A program made the translations under genes and the position numbers. The notes beneath the pieces were generated by a model. It saw only the letters and a list, made by a program, of their open reading frames with translations. It was not told where the DNA came from and made no database searches. DNA of 64,000 nt. Source: Acidobacteria bacterium Ga0077534 (GTDB taxonomy: Bacteria > Acidobacteriota > Blastocatellia > Pyrinomonadales > Pyrinomonadaceae). Location: contig LNEI01000016.1 in assembly GCA_001464455.1 (NCBI GenBank), positions 62,001 through 126,000 on the forward strand, read 5' to 3'. Positions 24,347 to 32,464 of this stretch are shown here, one piece after another (positions within the stretch are counted from its first letter, which is position 1; every line of letters begins with the position of its first letter).

Positions 24347-25021
24347 ATGCGGATGACTCATATTGCCTTGTCGATTTTATTCTTGCTTTGTTGTTTTTCA
24401 GCGACAAAAGCGCAGGTTAAGGGGGTCGTCGACCCGTCTGCTGCAAAAATTGGGATTGTTAATGGTAGTGCGAGTTATTTGCCTAACCCGATTTATCCAA
24501 AACTACCAATTGACGCATGCGCGAGTGGACCGGTAAGCGTTCAGGTTTTGATTGGAAAGAACGGTCGAGTTAGGAAGGCGGAGGCAATTTCAGGAAACTC
24601 ATTTTTCCGACCATCCGCGATGAAAGCGGCAAGGCAAGCAAGATTTCGAAACATCGTCGACGGCCCGCCGGTCGAAACTTGGGGAATCCTAATCTACAAC
24701 TTTCCTCCATCGCCGGGTTGTCAACAAAATAAACCGTCCAACGTTCCCATATGTAACTCCTTAGCAACGTCTCTTCCGAATCCCGACTTCGACCCCAGCT
24801 TTGTCAGCGACAACCAAACGGCCGTTTACGTCGATCTTCTAGTCGGGAAAACGGGCGGGGTTATATCGGCTAAGGCGGCTTCGTCTGTGCCGGAAATTCG
24901 ATCTGCTGCTGAAGCCGCCGCTCTCAATGCAAAGTTTCGAATCACTACAGACCGAGGCATTCCGGTCGAAATCACATGTCGGGTTGTCTACCGGCTACCC
25001 TCCGCGAGTAATCCTCAATAG
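24347..25021 (+). CDS. Secreted protein with two TonB C-terminal-like repeats
   Basis: 224 aa; ATG at 24347 (a second ATG at 24353). Signal peptide ends at KAQ. Two TonB_C-like units are visible. The first has NPIYPKLP, GPVSVQVLIGKNGRVRKAEAISG and SAMKAARQARFR; the second has YVDLLVGKTGGVISAKAAS and AAEAAALNAKFR. In TonB this domain contacts outer-membrane receptors, but here the membrane anchor and proline-rich linker are missing, so an energising role is unlikely. Its 3' end overlaps the convergent fic gene by 50 bp. Unusually few Gly/Ala codons are GC-rich compared with its neighbours. Confidence 0.7.
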   Translation: MRMTHIALSILFLLCCFSATKAQVKGVVDPSAAKIGIVNGSASYLPNPIYPKLPIDACASGPVSVQVLIGKNGRVRKAEAISGNSFFRPSAMKAARQARFRNIVDGPPVETWGILIYNFPPSPGCQQNKPSNVPICNSLATSLPNPDFDPSFVSDNQTAVYVDLLVGKTGGVISAKAASSVPEIRSAAEAAALNAKFRITTDRGIPVEITCRVVYRLPSASNPQ

Positions 25022-25901
25022 ATCGCTCGGTTGCCATCCAGTTTCGCGATCGTTTGTACGCATCGATCTTCCCAGTACGTGCTAGCAGGCTAAGGTACTC
25101 TTGTGAGTATGGAAACTTCTTCGCGAGTTCGGATAGTAAAACGTATTCGTCATCGCCCTGCAATCCGGCGGCTTCGAGGTAGATATCTAGCGACCGTTCG
25201 ACGGCTTGAGCGATGAAAAGCTCGAACGGTTCATAATTTCCGTCGTTTGCAGCGTCGAGAGAGCGGTAATATTTTCGGCGGTCGTTGACGAGAATGATCG
25301 CTGGCGGAAAGCCCTCCCGCATCAGGAGCAAATTCATCAAAAGCCTGGCTGTCCGTCCATTCCCGTCGTAGAACGGATGTATCCAAACAAAGCGATGATG
25401 AAACCGAGCAGCTAGATCTACGGCGTCGAGTTTTTCCGCGTTTACGCGCAACTCGTTCAGCAGATCGCCAATGAGTTCGCGGATCTTTAAATGATTTGGC
25501 GGCACGAAATTAGCTCCGAGTATTCGGACACGGCCAGTTCGATAGCGGCCTGCGAATTCCTTTTCGATGTTGTCGAGAACCAACCGATGGATCTCGAGTA
25601 TCTCAGCTTCATTAATTGCCGATCTTGTTTTAGCCAGAGTCTCTACAAACTCAATGGCTTTCTGATGGTTGTTGATCTCGAAGTGTTCCGCGAGAGTTTT
25701 GCCGCTAACCGTTAGCCCGTGCTCGATCACCATTCGAGTTTCCCGCAGCGAGATCGTGTTTCCCTCGATAGCATTCGAATTGTATGTCCACTCAACCGAA
25801 AACTCGGCCCTCAGCCGCTCAAGCGCCGCTTTTGGAAGTGGCCGTTGTTTAGCAAGAGTTTCCTTCTTTTCGAGAATACGTTGTTGAATGTTTGAAAGCA
25901 T
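24972..25901 (-). CDS. Fic-domain protein with C-terminal DNA-binding region
   Basis: 309 aa from ATG 25901; the track start is TTG. Fic enzymes transfer AMP or other nucleotide parts to protein hydroxyls. The catalytic loop HPFYDGNGRTAR is intact. The regulatory inhibitory helix is N-terminal (class II): SNAIEGN matches (S/T)xxxE(G/N), so activity is likely self-inhibited. The C-terminal ~60 residues (LSELAKKFPYSQEYLSLLARTGKIDAYKRSRNW) look like a winged or MerR-like helix-turn-helix. The 14-bp perfect inverted repeat that includes its start codon could be the operator for autoregulation. It is divergent from a toxin-antitoxin pair. Confidence 0.92.
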   Translation of the reverse strand: MLSNIQQRILEKKETLAKQRPLPKAALERLRAEFSVEWTYNSNAIEGNTISLRETRMVIEHGLTVSGKTLAEHFEINNHQKAIEFVETLAKTRSAINEAEILEIHRLVLDNIEKEFAGRYRTGRVRILGANFVPPNHLKIRELIGDLLNELRVNAEKLDAVDLAARFHHRFVWIHPFYDGNGRTARLLMNLLLMREGFPPAIILVNDRRKYYRSLDAANDGNYEPFELFIAQAVERSLDIYLEAAGLQGDDEYVLLSELAKKFPYSQEYLSLLARTGKIDAYKRSRNWMATERSIEDYSRRVAGRQPDM

Positions 25902-25935
25902 ATCGGATAGGTCCAATATTAGACCTATCCGATAT
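25900..25935. promoter_or_regulatory. Perfect 14-bp inverted repeat at the fic start
   Basis: ATATCGGATAGGTC, an 8-nt spacer, then GACCTATCCGATAT. The left arm covers the fic ATG. It lies in the 89-nt divergent gap between fic and the UPF0175 antitoxin gene, so a bound regulator could control both. The Fic C-terminal helix-turn-helix or the antitoxin are the obvious candidates. Confidence 0.75.
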
Positions 25936-25990
25936 ATCGTGCAAGCGATTTTATTTTTCCAATGTTAAGAATTGTATTATTATACTTTTT

Positions 25991-26257
25991 ATGGAAATCA
26001 CCGTTTCAATACCGGATACTTTCGTGCCGCTTCCGTTTGAGAGCGAGGAAATCTCACGGCAGTTGCTTGAGGCATATGCTATTGAGCAATACAGGATGGA
26101 GAAAATTAGCGCGGGCAAGCTTCGCGAAATCCTTGATCTGTCAGTAGACGAGGCTAATATCCTTTTAAAAGAGCATAAGGTATCGGTGGACTATACGTTA
26201 GACGATCTAGAGGAGGATAGTCGGACTGTTGAGGTGTTTCTAAAAAAGTTTAAATGA
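25991..26257 (+). CDS. UPF0175-family antitoxin
   Basis: 88 aa from ATG 25991; the track ORF extends upstream through the operator and is not supported. The protein matches UPF0175 (PF03683): N-terminal strand EITVSIPD, then a helix-turn-helix-like middle (EEISRQLLEAYAIEQYRMEKISAGKLREILDLS) and acidic C-terminus (DYTLDDLEED). Such proteins accompany DUF3368 PIN toxins and usually act as antitoxin and DNA-binding repressor. The ATG has no Shine-Dalgarno sequence and TATACT is only 5 nt upstream of it, suggesting a very short leader. The stop overlaps the toxin start (ATGA). Confidence 0.85.
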   Translation: MEITVSIPDTFVPLPFESEEISRQLLEAYAIEQYRMEKISAGKLREILDLSVDEANILLKEHKVSVDYTLDDLEEDSRTVEVFLKKFK

Positions 26258-26748
26258 TTACTATTTCCGACACGACTCCAATTCATTACTTGATCATTTT
26301 GGAAAGAGCGGAAATACTGCCGAAAATCTTTGGAGAAATCATTATCCCGGAAGCGGTGGCCGAGGAAATGATGCATCCGAAAGCTCCGCCGGAAGTAAGA
26401 AATTGGATTGCTTCTCCGCCAGAGTGGGTGCACATTCGCAGTCCAAGAAACATATACCTGCCTACGTTAAAAGGACTCGGAAAAGGAGAGATCGCCGCGA
26501 TAGCTCTTGCGATTGAAGAACAGGCCGATGCGGTACTCATGGATGACCGCGAAGCGATTCGAGAAGGTAAAAGCTTAAATCTCAATATTTTTACCACCTT
26601 ATCGGTGCTTGAGATTGCGGCAATCCAGAACCTCCTGAATTTTGAAGAAGTGCTGGAAGAGTTGAGTGAAACCAGCTTTCGTATGCCTCCGGATGAAATC
26701 AAGAAGGAATACCTTCGACGCGAATCGGAAAGAAGGTCTCTACAGTAA
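26254..26748 (+). CDS. DUF3368 PIN-domain toxin (probable RNase)
   Basis: 164 aa, ATG overlapping the antitoxin stop by 4 nt. The PIN fold acidic residues are present: SDTTPIHYL (first Asp), EIAAIALAIEE (Glu) and AVLMDDREAI (Asp pair). The C-terminal part, LSVLEIAAIQNLL, is typical of DUF3368. PIN toxins cleave RNA in a metal-dependent way, and translation is arrested unless the antitoxin binds. The ATGA overlap ensures coupled production. The target is unknown. Confidence 0.88.
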   Translation: MITISDTTPIHYLIILERAEILPKIFGEIIIPEAVAEEMMHPKAPPEVRNWIASPPEWVHIRSPRNIYLPTLKGLGKGEIAAIALAIEEQADAVLMDDREAIREGKSLNLNIFTTLSVLEIAAIQNLLNFEEVLEELSETSFRMPPDEIKKEYLRRESERRSLQ

Positions 26749-26750
26749 AA

Positions 26751-27785
26751 TCACTTCAAATGCTTCCGCAAAAACGACACGATCTTATAACCGTCGTAAT
26801 AGACCCAAGGTTTTTCGCCCAAAGTGTAGTGTCCGCAGGGAATAGTGACGGAGCTATGTTTGATCTTGTGCTGTTTTAGGGCGTTGATCGTGTCGCGTGA
26901 CAGGTCGACTGGGAAGCTGAGGTCGTAGAGGGTGTAGATATAGCGTTGGGGACGCGGCGGGAGTCTGGCTAGGCGATCCATGTACGCCATGGGCGAGATG
27001 GGCAGCCAGTATTCGCGTAGCTCGTCGAGGGTGACGTTGTCGCCGATGGCTTGTTTGACGTGATAGGTCGAGAGGCCGTGCCAGACGACGTCTGCTGGAT
27101 AGCCGGAGACGTGGTTAAAGACGGCCGTGTCGATGTCCATATCGTGCGTAAACGCAAAAAAGCCAACGCATGAACCGATACTGGTGCCGACGATGCCGAT
27201 CTTTTCGTAACCCTGCTGCTTCAACCAACGCACCGCCGAACGCGTATCGACGACTGCCTGACGCAGTGATTGCAGCGTCCGGCCTACATTCGGAGCGACG
27301 AGATAATCAGCACGTTCCAACTCCGGCGGCATGCGTTCCTCGTGATAGGGAAGCGTTAATCTAAGGGCGGAAAAGCCCACTTTATTAAATATTTTGCAGA
27401 GGTCGTAATACGTTCCGGCCTTTGCATTCCAATGCGGCAGGACTAGGACGGCGGATTTTTTGTTGGTTGCATGCGGAAAGTATTTGGCGTAAGCCGTGTT
27501 GTTTTCGGGCGAAACGGTTTTGATGCCGCTGGTCCAGGTCAGCTTAGTCAGCTTGTCTTCACCATTTGAGATCTCAAATTTGAAATCTAAAATTTCTGGA
27601 TTGATGAAAAAATCTTCGCTGTGCTCGACCGTGTTTTTGGAATATTGGCTAAACAGCTTTCGCGGGTCGTCGCCGTTTGGGTGATCGGTGATGTATTCCG
27701 TGCCCCATTCGAATTCGCGCACAATTCGGTTATCGTCACGCATAGCGTGCTGACGTTCCTGATTGTGCATGTAGCGTTTGAGCAT
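26751..27785 (-). CDS. Alpha/beta hydrolase (ABHD18-like)
   Basis: 344 aa from ATG 27785; the track ORF extends into a palindromic repeat and is not supported. The nucleophile elbow is GTSIGSCVG (GxSxG, Ser). Upstream strands SAVLVLPHWNAKAGTYYDLC and FSALRLTLPYHEERMP are typical of the ABHD18-like family. A late HYTLGEKPW provides the catalytic His. No signal peptide. The substrate is unknown. The gene starts directly after the bshA stop region, interrupted by a 67-bp repeat, so the two could be co-transcribed. Confidence 0.85.
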   Translation of the reverse strand: MLKRYMHNQERQHAMRDDNRIVREFEWGTEYITDHPNGDDPRKLFSQYSKNTVEHSEDFFINPEILDFKFEISNGEDKLTKLTWTSGIKTVSPENNTAYAKYFPHATNKKSAVLVLPHWNAKAGTYYDLCKIFNKVGFSALRLTLPYHEERMPPELERADYLVAPNVGRTLQSLRQAVVDTRSAVRWLKQQGYEKIGIVGTSIGSCVGFFAFTHDMDIDTAVFNHVSGYPADVVWHGLSTYHVKQAIGDNVTLDELREYWLPISPMAYMDRLARLPPRPQRYIYTLYDLSFPVDLSRDTINALKQHKIKHSSVTIPCGHYTLGEKPWVYYDGYKIVSFLRKHLK

Positions 27786-27788
27786 ATA

Positions 27789-27855
27789 GGAACGCGGACA
27801 TCCTTGTCCGCGTGTGTAAAATGAAGCGACTGGCGGACAAGGATGTCCGCGTTCC
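27789..27855. repeat. REP/BIME-like inverted repeat (23-bp arms)
   Basis: GGAACGCGGACATCC... and its exact reverse complement (23-bp arms, 21-nt loop) sit between the hydrolase start and the bshA stop. Each arm itself contains a GCGGAC/GTCCGC palindrome. This is the classical layout of paired REP sequences that are mobilised by TnpA_REP-type transposases. No transposase is seen in the window. Confidence 0.8.
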
Positions 27856-27856
27856 G

Positions 27857-28999
27857 TCATGCGGCGGCAGCTTTGGCTTTGTTGACTATCTTTTCGTAGA
27901 AAGCGATGTATTGCGGAATGATCTTCGATGTTGCATATCGTTGAACCGCCAACTCACGGCCGCGTTCGCCGAATGAGCGTCTTAGATCTTCGTCATTTAA
28001 CAGCCGTAGCGTGTCAACGCTCATTTTTTCCACATCGCCGACATCGCTGAGGAAGCCGGATTCGCCTTCGTTGACGACCTCGGGGATCCCGCCGATACGG
28101 GTGGCGATCACGGGGACTTCGCATGCCTGGGCTTCGAGAGCTGCGAGGCCGAAGGATTCAAGTTCGGAGGGCAGCAGGAAAATATCCGCGACTCCGAGAT
28201 AGTCGGCAATGTTTGCCTGTTTGCCGACAAAGGTCGTGTGTTCTTTTACGCCGAGCTGTTCCGCACGGTAATAAACCGCCGAACGTTCCGGGCCGTCGCC
28301 GACCATGATGAGTTTTGCGTCAGTCCCTGCCGCACGAACCTTTGCGAGGATCTCGACGCAGTCATTGGGGCGTTTTACGTGACGGAAATTAGATACGTGG
28401 ACGAGCAACCGTTCGCCGTTTGGAGCGAGTTCGCCACGAAGAGGCGAATCGGGAAGCCGCATGTAATGCTTCTCGCAGATAAAATTTGGAATGACCTCGA
28501 CGTCGTCAAAATCGAAGGTTTCGATCGTCGCTTGTTTCAAAAATTTTGAAACCGCGGTTACGCCATCCGATTGCTGTAATCCGTAACGCGTGATCGGCAG
28601 GTAGCTACGATCTGCACCGACGAGCGTTATGTCGGTTCCGTGTAGCGTAGTGATCACAGGCACGTAGCGCTTTTGCTTGATGGACTCGCGGGCGAGTATC
28701 GCTGAGATCGAATGCGGTATCGCGTAGTGAACGTGGAGCAGATCGAGCTTTTCGGCACGGGCTACGGTTGCCATTTTCGTGGCTAGGGCAAGGTCGTATG
28801 GTTGATGTTCGAACAGCGCGTACGACATCATTTCGACCTCATGAAAGTGAATGCGTTCGTTCAGTTCGGTCAACCGCGTCGGCAGAACGGACGAAATAAA
28901 ATGCACGTTGTGCCCGCGTTCGGCGAGATCGCGGCCAAGTTCGGAGCCAACGATCCCACTGCCGCCGTATGTCGGATAAACTGTGATGCCGATGTTCAT
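27857..28999 (-). CDS. bshA: N-acetyl-alpha-D-glucosaminyl L-malate synthase BshA
   Basis: 380 aa GT4-family glycosyltransferase that joins GlcNAc to L-malate in the first step of bacillithiol synthesis. The N-terminus NIGITVYPTYGGSGIVGSEL and the segment YAIPHSISAILAR are characteristic of BshA. The nucleotide-sugar site shows EVIPNFICEKHY, VSNFRHVKRP, VGDGPERS and the ELESFGLAALEAQACEVPVI block with the E-x7-E motif. Length is normal. The deacetylase BshB and ligase BshC are not in the window. A 17-bp palindrome lies 42 nt upstream of the start. Confidence 0.93.
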   Translation of the reverse strand: MNIGITVYPTYGGSGIVGSELGRDLAERGHNVHFISSVLPTRLTELNERIHFHEVEMMSYALFEHQPYDLALATKMATVARAEKLDLLHVHYAIPHSISAILARESIKQKRYVPVITTLHGTDITLVGADRSYLPITRYGLQQSDGVTAVSKFLKQATIETFDFDDVEVIPNFICEKHYMRLPDSPLRGELAPNGERLLVHVSNFRHVKRPNDCVEILAKVRAAGTDAKLIMVGDGPERSAVYYRAEQLGVKEHTTFVGKQANIADYLGVADIFLLPSELESFGLAALEAQACEVPVIATRIGGIPEVVNEGESGFLSDVGDVEKMSVDTLRLLNDEDLRRSFGERGRELAVQRYATSKIIPQYIAFYEKIVNKAKAAAA

Positions 29000-29040
29000 A
29001 GAGCCCCAATCTCGCTAAGCGTCCTCAGCAAACGATAATC

Positions 29041-29057
29041 GTAACAGTTTCTGTTAC
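29041..29057. promoter_or_regulatory. Palindrome GTAACAGTTTCTGTTAC upstream of bshA
   Basis: Perfect 7-bp arms with a 3-nt centre, in the 77-nt gap between the sugar dehydrogenase stop and bshA, both on the minus strand. It could be an operator for bshA. It has no T-run, so it is not a terminator. Confidence 0.4.
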
Positions 29058-29076
29058 AAGACTCTACTAAGGACTT

Positions 29077-30258
29077 TCAGCGTTTTTTCCTGACAAGATA
29101 AACCACACCACTGTGATCATCAGTTAGCAGAAACGAATTTGCATCAAGCTTCATGATGTCGCATGGGCGGCCATTGACAGTTCCGCGGCGGAGAAAGCCG
29201 GTGAGGAAATCCTCTAGCGGCTTGCCCTTGCGCATGATGACGACCTTGTACCCGTGGCCGATGGATTTGTTAGTAGAGCCGTGGAGCGACACGAGAAACG
29301 CGTCTTTTATCGAGGGATCGGCATCTTCGTCGTTAAAATAGTCAAAACCTAGAGCCGATGAGCGGGCCGGGAAGTAGGCATACGGCACGGCGACATCCGA
29401 GCATTGGCCGCGGCGTTTGATTTTTGGATCGGCAAATAGTTTGCCGTTTGCGGAATGGCAATACGGCCAGCCGTAATCCGAGCCTTCCTTTAACGCATAA
29501 AATGTTTCGTCAGGTCGTTGGAGGCCGAGATGGTCGCTTCCTTGATTAGTGGCGAAGACAAAATTGCCGATAGGCCGCAGGCCGACCGCGTTTCGCAGAC
29601 CGCGGGCGAACTCTTTTTGATCCGATCCATCGGGGTTCATCGAGATGATGCTCGCTCGCACTCTTTCCTTTTCGACGCATGAATTACAACTAGAGCCGAC
29701 CGAAACATAGAGTTTGCCATCGGGTGAAAACGATATCGTCCGTGTCAGGTGCCAGCCGCCGTATTTGTAGCTCAGTCCATAATCGGGAAAGGTAGCGAGG
29801 ACCTGCGGTTTTGTATCGGTCGGTTTGGTTTCGCCGGCGGTGAATTTTCGGCGTGTCAGCTGATGCGTTTCGGCGAGGTAGAACCAGTCCTGGCCGTCCG
29901 GGTCGCGATAGAATTGGACGCTGTTCGGATTTCTCAAATTGGTTAGGTAAGGAATCGCCTTCGCAAATTTGCCCGATTCTGCGTTCCAGCCATCGAGTAT
30001 GTACACCGTGCCGCGTTTGTTATCGGCGAGATTGTACATGTCTGTCACGAACACTCGCCCGTCCGGAGCCTTCGCGAAGAACCGCACGCGTTTCAGCCCT
30101 TCAATTGCCGGGATGATCTCGAAATCAGAAGCTATATTGAGAGAGAATGATCTTCCGGATTTGAGCGTGATCTTGACCGGCGAGAGAGTCGGGGAGGCGA
30201 CGGCCGTCGATGCGAATACTATCGACAGGATAAAAGAGGCAAAGGTTAAGAACTTCAT
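29077..30258 (-). CDS. Secreted PQQ-type sugar dehydrogenase (sorbosone dehydrogenase-like)
   Basis: 393 aa. Signal peptide ends in STAVA. The six-bladed GSDH/PQQ_SDH fold is visible from residue 50 on: FEIIPAIEGLKRVRFFAKAPDGRVFVTDM, WHLTRTISFSPDGKLYVSVGSSCNSCVEK, FARGLRNAVGLR and ATNQGSDHLG. The catalytic His region (WHLTRTI) and the calcium-site segment (SSCNSC) fit soluble glucose dehydrogenase relatives. It probably oxidises sugars or related alcohols outside the cytoplasm; the cofactor is presumed PQQ. It is divergent from ppk2. Confidence 0.8.
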   Translation of the reverse strand: MKFLTFASFILSIVFASTAVASPTLSPVKITLKSGRSFSLNIASDFEIIPAIEGLKRVRFFAKAPDGRVFVTDMYNLADNKRGTVYILDGWNAESGKFAKAIPYLTNLRNPNSVQFYRDPDGQDWFYLAETHQLTRRKFTAGETKPTDTKPQVLATFPDYGLSYKYGGWHLTRTISFSPDGKLYVSVGSSCNSCVEKERVRASIISMNPDGSDQKEFARGLRNAVGLRPIGNFVFATNQGSDHLGLQRPDETFYALKEGSDYGWPYCHSANGKLFADPKIKRRGQCSDVAVPYAYFPARSSALGFDYFNDEDADPSIKDAFLVSLHGSTNKSIGHGYKVVIMRKGKPLEDFLTGFLRRGTVNGRPCDIMKLDANSFLLTDDHSGVVYLVRKKR

Positions 30259-30304
30259 CTGTGGTATATTGCGTCAAAACGATCTGGTTAGTACTGACAA
30301 TAAT

Positions 30305-31180
30305 ATGAATATCGAAAAATTCCGTATCGCTGAAGGATCGAAAGTTGATCTAGCAAGCCATCGTACCGATTTCACCGCCGATTATACCGACAAACAGCAG
30401 GCCGTGGAAGACCTGCAGAAGAATGTCGATCGGTTGCGGACCCTGCAGGATGTGCTTTATGCAGAGAATAAACACACCTTGCTACTGATCTTTCAGGCGA
30501 TGGATGCGGCGGGCAAGGACGGGGCGATCGAGCACGTGATGTCTGGCGTCAATCCACAAGGATGTCACGTTATCTCGTTCAAACAGCCCTCGAGCGAGGA
30601 ACTCGATCATGATTATCTGTGGCGGTGCCAAAAAAATCTGCCTGGCCGCGGAATGATAGGCATTTTTAATCGCTCGCATTACGAAGAGGTGCTGGTCGTC
30701 CGAGTGCATCCGGAATACCTGAAATATCAGCAGCTTCCGGATTTTACGCTTAACGACAAAGACATATGGAAAAAGCGTTTCAAGCACATTCGAGACTGGG
30801 AGCAGCACCTCACCGAAAATGGAACGCACGTTATCAAATTCTTCCTTAACGTCTCAAAAGATGAGCAAAAAGCCCGTTTTCTTTCGAGGATCGAAGAAGA
30901 AGATAAGAATTGGAAATTTTCAATGGGCGACGTAAAGGAGCGCGGGCATTGGGACGATTATATGAAATGCTACGAGGACGCGATCGAAGAAACATCGACC
31001 GAAAGATCGCCGTGGTATATCGTCCCCGCCGATAAGAAATGGTTCACCCGGTTAGCGGTATCTGAGATCGTTGTGAAGAAACTGGAATCGATGGATCTGA
31101 AATATCCGACCCTTACCGACGAACACAAAGCGGAGCTTTTGGAAGCGAAGAAGATGCTTGAATCCGAAGCTCCTGCGTAA
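30305..31180 (+). CDS. ppk2: Polyphosphate kinase 2 (PPK2 family)
   Basis: 291 aa from ATG 30305; the track start lies far upstream in the divergent gene. PPK2 uses polyphosphate to phosphorylate nucleotides (or the reverse) in the cytoplasm. The Walker A motif is MDAAGKDGAI, the lid or Walker B region reads FNRSHYEEVLVVRVHPEYL, and PSSEELDHDYLWR is the PPK2 signature. The later RFLSRIEEEDKNWKFSMGDVKER matches the family. The one-domain length and FNRSHYE motif agree with the TIGR03709 type (AMP/ADP-phosphorylating class III). Neighbours are sugar dehydrogenases, not polyphosphate genes. Confidence 0.93.
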   Translation: MNIEKFRIAEGSKVDLASHRTDFTADYTDKQQAVEDLQKNVDRLRTLQDVLYAENKHTLLLIFQAMDAAGKDGAIEHVMSGVNPQGCHVISFKQPSSEELDHDYLWRCQKNLPGRGMIGIFNRSHYEEVLVVRVHPEYLKYQQLPDFTLNDKDIWKKRFKHIRDWEQHLTENGTHVIKFFLNVSKDEQKARFLSRIEEEDKNWKFSMGDVKERGHWDDYMKCYEDAIEETSTERSPWYIVPADKKWFTRLAVSEIVVKKLESMDLKYPTLTDEHKAELLEAKKMLESEAPA

Positions 31181-31259
31181 GCGGGCGGCACGAACGTTGG
31201 GATCTAACGAGGTTAACTTCAACCTTATTTTGCCGCGCACCTACGTAGGCGGTTCTGAC

Positions 31260-32459
31260 CTAAGGTACGATCCGCATGATCCGATCATCATCAGCGGCCG
31301 GCGAGCCGCGGCCATCGCGGTTTGAGGTTGAGAAATAGATGAAGCCGTCCGGGCCTTCGCCCATTTCGCGGATGCGGCCGAAGGTGCTCGTAAGCAGGTC
31401 TTCCTGCGAGACGACCTTGCTGCCATCGAGCGTAACGCGAACAATTTTGGCACTACGCAAACAACCGAAGAAGAAATTGCCCTTGAACGCCGGAAGTTGT
31501 GTGCTGTTGTAGAACATGCCGCTAGCGGGCGCACACGCAGGCGAGTATTCGAGGAGTGGCGAGACCATACCCTCGCGTTTTTCGTTGTGATGTATTTCAG
31601 CCCAGCCTAGGTTCGTGCCTCTTTCAACCAAGTTGAATTCGTCGCCGCCCGAACCCTTTCCCTCGAAAAAGCTCGGGCCGTGCTCGGTCTGAAACATCGC
31701 TCCGGTTCCGGGCTGCCAGGCGAGGCCCTGGGCGTTTCGGTGGCCGTATGACCAGATCTCAGGCCGCGCGTCTTTTTGACCGATAAATGGATTATCCGTA
31801 GGAACCGTGCCGTCGTCATTTAGCCGCAGCGTTTTGCCCGCAAGCGAATCGAGTTTCTGGGCGAGATCCCAGTCGATGGCATCGCCGGTCGTAATGTACA
31901 GCTTGGCATCGGGTCCAAAGCGGGCACGCATTCCCGCGTGATTTGCGGCTCCTGGAATGTTTTCGATGATAACCTTTGGTTCTGTGAGCGTTTTGTCGGC
32001 GAATTTGTATCGAACCACTTTTACTCGCTTTCCGTCGCTATTGTAGGAATAGGCTAGATAGAGAAAACTATTCTCAGCGAACTGTGGATGCAGCGAGATA
32101 TCCATTAAGCCGCTTTCGCCCGATGGTTCGACATCGGGAACGACAAAGACTGGCTCTGGGCGCAACTTCCCATTTTCAACGATGCGAACACGACCCTTCC
32201 GTTCTGTGAAGAGCATGTCCTTGTTCGGAAGCCAGGCAAAGGCCCAAGGGACCTCGACGCCAGAGACAAAGGTCTCGACCCTGAATTTTGTCTGTTTATC
32301 CTGAGTTTCAAAAACCCTGTTTTCGAATCCACCGGCCGGGGTCGAGTTGGAACACGCCGAAGCGATCACTGAAAAGGCAAATATCAGAAAGCTAGATGTT
32401 CTTAACACGAACTTTTCCACACAAAAGATTGTAGTCTTTCGATAAGACGCGTGCCACAT
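31260..32459 (-). CDS. PQQ-type sugar dehydrogenase lipoprotein
   Basis: 399 aa from ATG 32459, 5 nt after the diguanylate cyclase stop. An internal GTG at 32420 would give a shorter signal. A lipobox ending SVIASAC suggests a lipoprotein. The GSDH fold is clear: VEVPWAFAWLPNKDMLFTERKGRV, SGLMDISLHPQF, AANHAGMRARFGPDAKLYITTGDA, YGHRNAQGLAW and FQTEHGPSFFEGKGSGGDEFN. These match the Asd/YliI-type aldose sugar dehydrogenase, including the calcium-binding G-D-E segment. It is a distant paralogue of the gene at 29077. Confidence 0.88.
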   Translation of the reverse strand: MWHASYRKTTIFCVEKFVLRTSSFLIFAFSVIASACSNSTPAGGFENRVFETQDKQTKFRVETFVSGVEVPWAFAWLPNKDMLFTERKGRVRIVENGKLRPEPVFVVPDVEPSGESGLMDISLHPQFAENSFLYLAYSYNSDGKRVKVVRYKFADKTLTEPKVIIENIPGAANHAGMRARFGPDAKLYITTGDAIDWDLAQKLDSLAGKTLRLNDDGTVPTDNPFIGQKDARPEIWSYGHRNAQGLAWQPGTGAMFQTEHGPSFFEGKGSGGDEFNLVERGTNLGWAEIHHNEKREGMVSPLLEYSPACAPASGMFYNSTQLPAFKGNFFFGCLRSAKIVRVTLDGSKVVSQEDLLTSTFGRIREMGEGPDGFIYFSTSNRDGRGSPAADDDRIMRIVP

Positions 32460-32464
32460 TAGAT

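Noticed and set aside
29969-30304. Upstream extension of the PPK2 ORF
   Set aside because: The extra 112 residues are antisense to the sugar dehydrogenase; ATG 30305 gives the normal PPK2 N-terminus.
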